Position numbers and translations under genes: made by a program. The notes below the pieces were generated by a model. The model saw only the letters and a program-made list of their open reading frames with translations. It was not told the DNA's origin and did no database searches. From Eublepharis macularius (Eukaryota; Chordata; Lepidosauria; Squamata; Eublepharidae): 64,000 nt of DNA. Location of the stretch: contig NC_072795.1 in NCBI RefSeq assembly GCF_028583425.1, forward strand, positions 8,269,001-8,333,000, given 5' to 3'. Each line of letters opens with the position of its first letter. The first letter of the stretch is position 1. Below, piece by piece: positions 56,855 through 64,000 of this stretch.

Positions 56855-59800
56855 CTCTCTCCGAGTTAAAATTTAAAACATGCACAGACTTCAGTTCTTA
56901 TACTCTTTTCACTGTTATTTAAAGCTTACGTTTTGAGGCTTTGGTTCCCTTGTTTTACCCCAAGCACTCTAAGATAATTTCTTTTAGTATTATCTTTCTC
57001 TTCTGGAGTTAGGAATGCTGGTATTCACTTTCTAGTACTCCAGTCCCTTTCTCCTCACACACCAGAGCTTTCCTTCAGTCGTTAACTGAATCTGAAAGCC
57101 TTCACTGGCAGTTTCCACGCCTGGCCAGGGACCTCTTCACTCTCCAGAGCTAGCTCCCTGTTTGACTGGGTAGGCAAAGTCTCCTCTCCTTAGTAGATGT
57201 ATTCCTTTTCTGTGGTCCATTTGGGAGTCTGCACCTACTTCCCAAACCTCCTTGCCAACTTTCCCCAATTCTCCTGCCGGTGTGAAAACTGCTGTCTGTT
57301 AGGACTCCATCTCCCAACTCTTCACACTCGATCTCTCTCAGCTAGGACTGAAAAAAGACCCTCCTCATGGTACCCAAGCAGATCCCTTGAAGTTCCCTGC
57401 TGCTCAAAGCTCTCTGATTCTGTGAAGGATTGCCTCTTAACAGTCCTGCACTTGTGTGTGTACAGCCCTTCCAGGCTATACACAGAGCCAGTTTGGTGTA
57501 GTGGTAAAGAGCGGCAGGACTCTAATCTGGAGAGCTGGGTTTGATTCCCCACTCCTCCACTTGAAGCCAGCTGGGTGACCTTGGGTCAGTCACAGCTCTC
57601 TGGAGATCTCAGCTCCACCCACCTCACAGGGTGTTTTGTTGTGGGGATAATAATGGCATACTTTGTAAACTGCTCTGAGTGGATGTTAAGTCATCCTGAA
57701 GGGTGGTATATAAATCAAATGTTATTATTATTTTTAAGACGTGCAATCTGTCAAAGGCTCCCATGGTGACTGACCCTGAAATTCCGCCCCCTCTTCCCCT
57801 GCCCCCTCAGAAGAGGTGTCTGGGCAACTGATGAGGTGAAGGTAATCTCTAAACATGGAAAATCTGAAAATCGTTGCTGCAGAACTCTGGAACTCCCTCC
57901 TCAGAGAGATTCATCTGTCCCCTTCTGCCTGCCTTATAATTTAATTGCTGTTTCCTCTGCTTTTATATTTTTAATTTTTATATTTATATTATTTAATTTT
58001 TAATTTTGGTTTGGGATCTGCTGTAGCATAGTGATTAAGTGGTTGGGCTGCAAATCAGCACTCTGCTGATTTGACTCCCACTATGGCCTTGAGCTCAGCA
58101 GGTGGCCTTAGGTCAGTCCCAGCTCCCCAGCTGTATTGTGGGGATAACAACACTGACTTTGTTCACCACTCTGAGTGGGGCACTAATCTGTCTAGAAGTG
58201 TGGTATATAAGCACAGTTATTATTACAGAGAGCTGTTTTAGGATAGTGGTTGGGCTGTGAATCAGTACACTGCTGGTTCAACTCCCAGTACTGCCATGTT
58301 CTCTGCAGGTGGCCTTGGGTCAGCCACTCCTCTCAGCCCAGCTCTGCAGCTGCATTGTGGGGATAATAACAACACTTGACTTTGTTCACTGCTCTGAGTG
58401 GGGAGCTAATTTGTCTAGAAGAGTGGTATATAAGCACATTTATTATTGTTGTTTTTATGATGCTTTTTTTTTATGCTTTCACAATGCCCATTTTAACTGT
58501 GGTTCTCAAAAGCTTATGCTACAGTAAAGTTGGTTAGTCTTAGAGGTGCTACTGGACTCTTTTCTATTTTACAACTACAAAGAGCCAACAGTGGTCTACA
58601 CATCGACCTAATACAACAAAGTAAAAAAACAGCAAAAAGCATAATAAGCATATTGTTAATCCGTTACAGTTTTTTCCCTACAACACTTCGTCCTGTAGTA
58701 TCAATCATCTTGTGGTCTAATTAATATCTTTTTTCTATATCTCATCTTAATATCCCAAATCCTTATTGTTAAAAATCAAAGCCACAAATCATTAATTTGT
58801 TTTTCTTCGTCTCTCGCAGAAAGTCCATAAAGGGTTGCCAGTTTGCCATAAACATAGACAGTGTTTTGTCTCGACTTAAAGCTGAGAGTTTGGCTATCTC
58901 AGCGAAGTCCATTTTTGGAATTTTAAAAATGCCTCTGGTGCCATTTTTGTTGTTTAAGGACGAGGGAACATGATAGAGCCCAATTAGCAAGACAAGTCAT
59001 GTGAGTTATTTCCCTAAGATGACTGGGTTGGGTCTTGGAAGTTGCGGGGGGCGGGGGGGGGCGGGGGGTCCTAAAGGGAACTATGTCTCTTGGTAGCCTT
59101 GTCTCCAGCACCTCTTTGACCAGGTCTTTCTTTGCTTGCTTGGCTCGTTGGATTCAGGATCGTGCAATTCCCAAGTACTCTCAACAAGGCTGACACGGAA
59201 AGAGCCATCGCCAATGCCTTCCGCATGTGGAGCGACGTTTCGCCTCTCAGCTTCCGCCGCCTGCCCCCTACACAGCAGGCAGACATCACAATTGGTGAGA
59301 ACTTTCCAGGCAGAAGATTGAGGAGGCTTGAGGGCCCTGGGAGGGGGGGGGGGTGCATTGCTAACACTCTTATGGAGCACTTGAGAACATTCAGAGTGCT
59401 TCATGTACAACCTGCTCATTGCGATCTTCTTTACAATGAGATCGCAGAAGGCAAGGAGGTAGGGTTGCCAGGTCCAGGTTGGGAAATTGCTGGAGATTTT
59501 GGGGGTGGAGTCTGGAGAGGTAAGAGTTTGGGGAGGGGAGGGGCCTCAGAATGGAATAATGCCATACAGTCCACCCTCCAAAGCAGCCATTTTCTCCAGG
59601 GGCACTGTTCTCAATAGCCTGGAGATCAGTTATAATTCTGGGAGATCTCCAGGCACTACCTGGAGGCTGGCAACCCTACGAGGAGGTAAGAGTGACCGAC
59701 TGGCTTGCAGCAGGCCACCTGAGAGGATCATGGCGGAACCTGGGGCCTCCTGCTTCGCCAGTCAGACTTTAAGACCGTTCCAAGCCAGAGATGTTTTCTG

Positions 59801-62608
59801 TGGTTGCCAAGGAGCCACAGGGCGTGCTGCCTAGCCAGTTCTGCGTTCACTCGAACGAGACAGGGAATTCTTTCAGTGGTTGCCAGGTTGCAGTTGGCTG
59901 CTTTCCACCTTCCCCACAAATAGCAAAGCCAGATTTGGAAGACTGAAGCTTTGAACTCTCCCCGTCTCAAACTTGGCTGTCTTTATCACGAAGCAGAAGA
60001 GTAAAGAGTCCAGTAGCACTTTTAAGACTAACCAACTTTATTGTAGCATAAGCTTTCGAGAGCCACAGCTCTTTTCGTCAGCTTTATCATGAAGCAATGT
60101 GTTGGTGTCGTAGCGAGCAACTGAGTACAGTTTAGATTCCAAATGTGGCTGACTGTAAATCTTCAACAGGCAAAGCACTGCTGCTAGGGTTGCCAACCTC
60201 CAGGTAGGGCCTGGAGTTCTAGCTGATCTCCACACTACGGAAGAAAAATGGCAGCTCGGGATGGTGGACTCTACGGCATCACATCCCTGCTAAGCTCCTT
60301 CCTTTCCCGAAACATCACCCTCCTCAGGCTCCACCCTCAATTTTCCAGGAATTTCCAAACCCAGAGTTGGCAACTCTAACTGCTGCATCAGTAAGGCAGC
60401 CTGCTCCCTGCCAAAACTCCACCCATCTGCTTCCTGTTTCCTGTCCTACAGTACTACAACTTCCAGCAGGCTCTATTATTTATAGCCCCTGCTATACTTA
60501 ACAGATACACTTCAAGGGGAGATCACAATGTCAGATTGCTGAACTTGAGTTGAGTCACAAATTCAGGCCAATCGACCCCCCAGGGCTGAAGAGGGACACA
60601 GGATTCTTATCTCAGTACAGATGCCAATTTTCTGCATTCCCCACCCCTAAGCGTTTCTCCCCTACTCTAATCGAGCACTAAATTTTGTATCGTGTCTTTG
60701 CATCCTGACTCTTCTTTGCAACATTCCCATTCTTCTGACTGGGACAAGGGCATTCCTACTTGTCTCTGCTTATACCCAGGAAATTTTCTGAAGAAGTGAG
60801 CTGTAGCTCACAAAAGCTCATACCCAACCACTGATTTTATTAGTCTTATAGGCGCGACTGGACTCTTGCTCTTTTCCACTGCTACAGACAGACTAACACG
60901 GCTACTCATCTTGATCTATCTCCAGGAAATTGTGTTGGTCTTCAAGTTGCTACCAGACTTGAATCTTGCTCTTCAACTGGAGTCCAACGTGGTTACCCAC
61001 TTGAAACTGCTATATCTAAGAATACCACACTTGAGTTGTTGGGATGGTAGGGAAAAAATAAAAGGGGGAAAAAAACCGTGCCAGTGCAATAAGAGTGTCT
61101 GCTGTTGTAGTATTAGAATAAGTCAATTTTCAGAAATAGAGACATCTTGGACAATGTGAATATGTTTGTTTTGAGAAGCAGATACCAGAGAGGCCCCCAT
61201 GTTCTCGCCTCCGATCTCCATCGCTGTGTGGCATACTCCCAAATGAGGGATGCCGCCTTGAGGTTTCCTGTAAGTGCCAAAGTCCCTAAGGGTGGCATTG
61301 CCTTCCTAAGCGTAACAAGGTAGTGCCTAGAGAGATGCCAAGCTGTTCTCTCGTATTGCCTTGCTACTGTTTAACTGCTCCTTCCAAGTGAACGCCGTCT
61401 ATTAGAAGAAGTGCCCAGAGCAGAAGAGAAACTTCCGTGGGTAGATAATGCACTTTCAATGCACTTTATACATCGTTTGAGGTGGACTTTTTGTTCCGCA
61501 CACAAAAAAATCCATTCCAAATGATCTATAAAGAGGATTGGAAGTGCATTATCCAACGTGTCCAACGTGTGAGGAATCACTCATAGTATAGCTGGGCTTC
61601 TTGGAGGGAGTTCAAAGAAACGCAACAGTATTTTTTTTTTAAAAGTCAAGGGAAAGGAATGCAAGACACATGGGGAGTCAGAGTGAGAAATATTTATTTA
61701 TTCTAGCAAAGAGAGAAAAAAGTAATAGGTGACTTCAATCAAAACCAGCAGAAGATACAGAAGAGGGTGTACTCCATGGTCTCCTATATATCTTGAGTGG
61801 GATTTGGCAAACCGGGAACAATTGATGTTTTGTCGAAGGCTTTCACGGCCGGAGAACGATGGTTGTTGTGGATTTTCCGGGCTGTATAGCCGTGGTCTTG
61901 GCATTGTAGTTCCTGACGTTTTGCCAGCAGCTGTGATGTTTCGCCAGCAGCTGTGATTGGCATCTTCAGAGGTGTAGCACCAAAAGACAGAGATCTCTCA
62001 GTGTCACTGTGACACTATGATCTCTCTGTGACACTGAGAGATCTCTGTCTTTCAGTGCTACACCTCTGAAGATGCCAGTCACAGCTGCTGGCGAAACGTC
62101 AGGAACTACAATGTCAAGACCACGGCTATACAGCTCGGAAAATCCACAACAACCATCGAGAACAATTGAGGTTGGCTTTTGTTTCAAGAGAGATTTAAAT
62201 TCGGATGGCTGTAGATACCTTTCCTAGAAAATATTCAAGGCTGCATCAATTGCACTACTTTGTCGTTTTGGCTGGCCTTGGGTCCCAAAGGCAAAGGTGA
62301 GATTCAAACCAAGGGACAGCTGATCCAAAGCGCAGCCCTTTAGCAAATGTTCATTTTTCATAGAATAACTTTGTACGTTGCCAATACAGTAGCAGCAACT
62401 GAGTGCAATCATACATTTCTCCTTGGCTTCCCTGTAACAGGTTTCTACACCTTCAATCATACCGATTGTTGGTTCTCCCCTCTGCACCCGTGCTTTGATG
62501 GGCTGAACGGGGAACTAGCTCATGCTTTCCTCCCTCCCCGTGGTGAGATCCACTTCGATAACCATGAATTTTGGATTTTGGGCCGCTCACGCTTCAGTTG
62601 GAAGCAAG
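54548..62608 (+). CDS. MMP23-like metalloprotease, first four exons (runs off right edge)
   Basis: MMP23 is a type II membrane matrix metalloprotease that is released by cleavage of its pro-region. Exon 1 starts MELFLCSPMPRK and has a hydrophobic segment (about residues 14-32) after basic residues, a signal anchor. The start ATG has G at -3 and +4. Exon 2 carries the furin-type site SRRRRY without the cysteine switch of other MMPs. Exons 2-4 give WDHVNLTYK, AFRMWSDVSPLSF, GFYTFNHTDC, CFDGLNGELAHAF and HFDNHEFW, which match human MMP23 in order. The N-glycosylation sites NLT and NHT are shared. The visible part is about 186 residues. The HExxH exon, cysteine array and Ig-like domain must lie beyond 64000. 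Splice phases agree (0, 2, 1, 1). It is clearly more diverged than AP2M1. No disruption is seen. Whether it is the MMP23 ortholog or a paralog is open, so I give no symbol. Confidence 0.88.
54671..56223 (+). other. MMP23-like intron 1
   Basis: 1.6 kb, GTGAGT to TTCTTTGCAG. It contains the 491-bp hAT element at 55502-55992. The rest is unassigned. Confidence 0.7.
55502..55992. mobile_element. hAT-type MITE carrying an internal minisatellite
   Basis: The ends are TAGGGATACCA and TGGCAACCCTA. ATAAGAAG is duplicated perfectly at 55494-55501 and 55993-56000. The middle holds three or more imperfect GC-rich units built on 'ctgcagagggcaggagcgct' and 'aaaacgggcccaatcc'. Long open frames here follow from the repeat composition. 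Confidence 0.85.
56224..56354 (+). CDS. MMP23-like exon 2 (pro-region and furin site)
   Basis: Reads EEEAAWTLAGASG, then SRRRRYAINPLGYKWDHVNL to TYK. The acceptor is TCTTTGCAG and the donor AA|GTGAGT. Confidence 0.9.
56572..56640 (+). repeat. ACTGGACTC-family PLE 3' end fragment
   Basis: 'cgtcagatgcacagaggg' followed by 'gctactacagactaacacgg' and 'ctcctctgtatct'. Confidence 0.55.
56796..56850. repeat. (TC)n microsatellite
   Basis: About 27 uninterrupted units. Confidence 0.95.
57485..57736 (+). mobile_element. MIR-like tRNA-SINE, full length
   Basis: 'tggtgtagtggtaaagagcg' head, 'gggtttgattccccactcc' box B, 'gtgaccttgggtcagtcac' core, tail 'gtggtatataaatcaaatg' then ATT repeats. It is the best-preserved copy in the window. 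Confidence 0.88.
57862..57985 (+). repeat. L2-type LINE 3' remnant
   Basis: 'gcagaactctggaactccct' translates to the ELWNSL-like motif of the L2 C-terminus and is followed by an A/T-rich 3' UTR. Confidence 0.45.
58011..58226 (+). mobile_element. MIR-like SINE variant
   Basis: 'gctgtagcatagtgattaag' head, 'gagctcagcaggtggcc', tail 'gtggtatataagcac' with TTATTA. Confidence 0.75.
58230..58447 (+). mobile_element. MIR-like SINE variant, tandem neighbour
   Basis: The same variant directly follows the previous copy: 'ggatagtggttgggctgtg', 'gcaggtggccttgggtcagc' and tail 'gtggtatataagcac'. Confidence 0.75.
58490..58570 (+). repeat. ACTGGACTC-family PLE fragment
   Basis: 'ctgtggttctcaaaagcttatgc' (partial stem II and box) then 'gttggttagtcttagaggtg'. 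Confidence 0.65.
58571..58990 (-). mobile_element. L1-like LINE 3' end
   Basis: The minus-strand frame 58990-58769 ends with FMANWQPFMDFLRETKK, resembling the extreme C-terminus of reptile L1 ORF2. It is followed by an A/T-rich 3' UTR to about 58571. It is strongly 5'-truncated. Confidence 0.6.
59158..59294 (+). CDS. MMP23-like exon 3
   Basis: Reads IVQFPSTLNKADTERAIA, then AFRMWSDVSPLSFRRLPP to ADITIG. The acceptor is TGGATTCAG and the donor G|GTGAGA. Confidence 0.92.
59460..59678. mobile_element. hAT-type MITE, GGGTTGCC family
   Basis: The ends are TAGGGTTGCCAGG and CTGGCAACCCTA. Flanks CAAGGAGG and CGAGGAGG agree at 7 of 8 positions. The copy is full length. Confidence 0.8.
60003..60088 (-). 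mobile_element. ACTGGACTC-family PLE copy with good hammerhead-like core
   Basis: On the minus strand: CTGACGA, a stem AGAGC/GCTCT with TGTG loop, C, GAAA, then GC-TTAT-GC and TA. This follows the order of a hammerhead ribozyme with a very short stem III. Downstream come 'ataaagttggttagtc' and 'gctactggactc'. Confidence 0.7.
60185..60378. mobile_element. hAT-type MITE, GGGTTGCC family, ACTGCTGC duplication
   Basis: The ends are TAGGGTTGCCAAC and GTTGGCAACTCTA. ACTGCTGC is duplicated perfectly at 60177-60184 and 60379-60386. Confidence 0.9.
60785..60935 (+). mobile_element. ACTGGACTC-family PLE 3' region, single arm
   Basis: 'ctgaagaagtgagctgtagc' then 'tcacaaaagctcataccc', 'attagtcttataggcg' and the full 3' end 'agactaacacggctactc'. 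Further PLE-like text follows to 60980. Confidence 0.7.
61826..62159 (-). mobile_element. Palindromic PLE-like insertion, 10-bp duplication
   Basis: GAACAATTGA is at 61816-61825 and 62160-62169. The inverted arms are about 61855-62012 and 62035-62155. The constant end ('tcgaaggctttcacggcc') is on the left and the right arm stops at 'acaaccatcga'. The left arm has a local duplication of 'ttcgccagcagctgtgat'-like sequence. It carries CTGAAGA, T, GCCAGT...GCTGGC, GAAA. Confidence 0.8.
62441..62608 (+). CDS. MMP23-like exon 4
   Basis: Reads FYTFNHTDCWFSPLHPCF, GELAHAFLPPRGEIHFDN and WILGRSRFSWKQ. The acceptor is CCCTGTAACAG and the donor G|GTACCA. Human MMP23 has PPHGGIHFDD at the structural metal region, where this copy has PPRGEIHFDN. 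Confidence 0.93.
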
Positions 62609-62804
62609 GTACCAGGGAACGCTTAAGCCGTGATTGTCAACAATGGAAAATGGTGTATAATTTTGCTTGGCACTGGATATGCCTTTGGGAAAAGCATTAC
62701 CTGTGGCCTCATTAGAGAGCAGGGAGTTGAATCTGAGCTGCTCCATCCAGCATAGCTGTTCTTCTGGTACAGCCTTTTTGGGAATCAAAAGTGTCCCTCC
62801 TCTT

Positions 62805-62985
62805 TCATAGAATTATAGGGTTGGAAGGAACCTCTAGGGCCATCTAGTCCAACCTTTTACAAACCCCTGCACAATGCAAGAAATTCATAACTACCTCTCC
62901 CCTCCCCCACACCCCCAGTGACCCTTGCTCCATGCACCAGTAAAAAAGCTTCTAGAATCAAACCCACAGCATCCTTTCTATTGCT
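62805..62985 (-). mobile_element. CR1 LINE 3' end
   Basis: 'tcatagaattatagggttgg' then 'ccatctagtccaacc' and 'cctgcacaatgcaag', reverse orientation. It is longer than the copy at 3761. Confidence 0.75.
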
Positions 62986-63039
62986 GATTTTGAACTACGT
63001 GCTAGCATGCTGCCTCTAATATATTAAGGCCAGTTTTTG

Positions 63040-63158
63040 CCTGTTGGAGATGTAAATTTGGATAGGTTGTCCAGGGTTGTAATTGTAAAGCTCTTGCAAT
63101 TCTGGTCCCACACCCCAAATGTCCAGGGATTTTACAGCCCAGAGCTGGCAACCCTATG
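63040..63158. repeat. GGGTTGCC-family MITE, partial
   Basis: Ends 'gagctggcaacccta' and has 'ccaaatgtccagggatttt'. The left end is not clear. Confidence 0.45.
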
Positions 63159-63746
63159 GAAAAGTCACCAGCTGTATCTGTTGCATCCCGTGAGCTTTTT
63201 ATACCCACACTTTATAACTTTTTCTTTTCCTCTGCTCTGTGTATACATTCTACTGACTAAGTTTTCACTTCATGCATCAGCAGAAGTGGGATCTAGCCCA
63301 ACAAAATACATGTTTTGTTGGCATCTGGAAGACTCCCTTTTTTGTGTATGTTTGCTGCAACAGGCTAACTGGGCTATTCATCTTTTATTGTATAACTGTC
63401 ATGTTTCTCCTGACCTGGAGATGGCACCAAAGCTCCTTCAGACATTTGTCTTTGGGTATATAGTGGTGTAAAGGCCCTAGTCCTGCTGAAGCTTGTCAGG
63501 TCTGCTAATGTTCCATGTGTGGACGGCAAATTGAATGGAAGGCCTTTAAGGAAGGTGGGACAGCAGTGCAAAGATTCCTCTCTAAGAGAGCAGCTCATCT
63601 TTTCAAGAAACAGGCACCCATTGTTTTGAGACTGCAGCAAGATGCAAAGGTTAAGTGGCAGCTGATGCTGCTTCTAGAGGGATTTAAAAGCTTCTAGAAC
63701 TTTCTGCGGAAGATGGTCTTTTGAGATAACTCTTGTATTTGAGAGC

Positions 63747-63980
63747 ATTGAAACTTGCCAGTTCTGGAGTGGAAAACTAGAGATTTGGGGGTGGAGCCTG
63801 GGAAGGGCAAGGTTTGGGGGGTATAATAGGGTATAATGCCATACATTGGGGTATTATCCCATACACTCAACTGCCCACCCACCCCCAAGCAGCCATTTCC
63901 TCCAGAACTGATCTCTGTAGTCTGGAGGTCAGTTGTAATTCTGGGAGATCTCCAGGCCCCACTTGGAGGTTGGGAACCCA
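63747..63980. mobile_element. GGGTTGCC-family MITE, diverged
   Basis: 'acttgccagttctggagtgg', 'gggtataatgccata', 'gcagccatttcctccag' and 'acttggaggttgggaacc' follow the family from end to end. No clean duplication is visible. Confidence 0.65.
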
Positions 63981-64000
63981 ATTGATGTGTATAAAGGGAA

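Larger units (their letters stand above)
56355..59157 (+). other. MMP23-like intron 2
   Basis: 2.8 kb, repeat-dense: a PLE 3' end, a (TC)n tract, three SINEs, LINE remnants and an L1 end. 56860-57480 is unassigned. Confidence 0.75.
59295..62440 (+). other. MMP23-like intron 3
   Basis: 3.1 kb. It holds two hAT MITEs and three PLE copies (listed). 61000-61815 and 62170-62440 are unassigned. Confidence 0.75.
62609..64000 (+). other. MMP23-like intron 4, to window end
   Basis: No HExxHxxGxxH exon was found in any + frame. It contains CR1 and MITE copies. 63160-63740 is unassigned. Confidence 0.75.

Noticed and set aside
57494-57560. tRNA gene from box A/B-like sequence
   Set aside because: It is the tRNA-derived head of a SINE; the core and tail follow directly.
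62609-64000. Catalytic HExxH exon of the MMP23-like gene
   Set aside because: I looked for HExGH flanked by splice sites in all + frames and found none. It must lie beyond the window.

Overview
The window looks like nuclear DNA of a squamate reptile. A gecko is my guess, but the sequence alone does not fix the species. The evidence is vertebrate genes with long introns, MIR-like tRNA-SINEs, L2-, CR1- and L1-type LINE ends, a BovB/Sauria-SINE-like tail, many short hAT elements with clean 8-bp target duplications, and Penelope-like (PLE) repeats.

Layout. Positions 1-700 hold 5' flank with one hAT MITE. Positions 700-1100 form a CpG-rich promoter with ZNF143-type and YY1-type motifs and the untranslated first exon of AP2M1. 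AP2M1 (AP-2 clathrin adaptor, mu subunit) runs on the + strand to a poly(A) signal at 44220. I traced all of its coding exons. Their total, 1308 nt, gives exactly the 435 residues expected of vertebrate mu2, but only if a 6-nt microexon at 33839-33844 (His-Gln) is included. Intron 1 (18.7 kb) and the other introns carry most of the repeats in this half.

Positions 44.2-54.5 kb are intergenic and dense in nested repeats. From 54548 a second + strand gene begins. Four exons encode a signal anchor, a short pro-region, a furin-type RRRR site and the first half of a metalloprotease domain closely resembling MMP23. The zinc-binding HExxH exon and all later exons lie past the right edge. MMP23 in human sits in the DVL1 region, and AP2M1 lies beside DVL3, so an MMP23-like gene next to AP2M1 may be an ancient whole-genome-duplication copy.

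The two genes have no evident functional link: one is an endocytic adaptor, the other a membrane-anchored protease. The structural surprise is a set of palindromic retroelement insertions, in at least two PLE-like families. They are flanked by 8-13 bp duplications, have one constant and one variable end and different fold-back junctions, and carry a hammerhead-ribozyme-like core. One palindromic insertion sits inside a hAT MITE and itself holds another hAT MITE.
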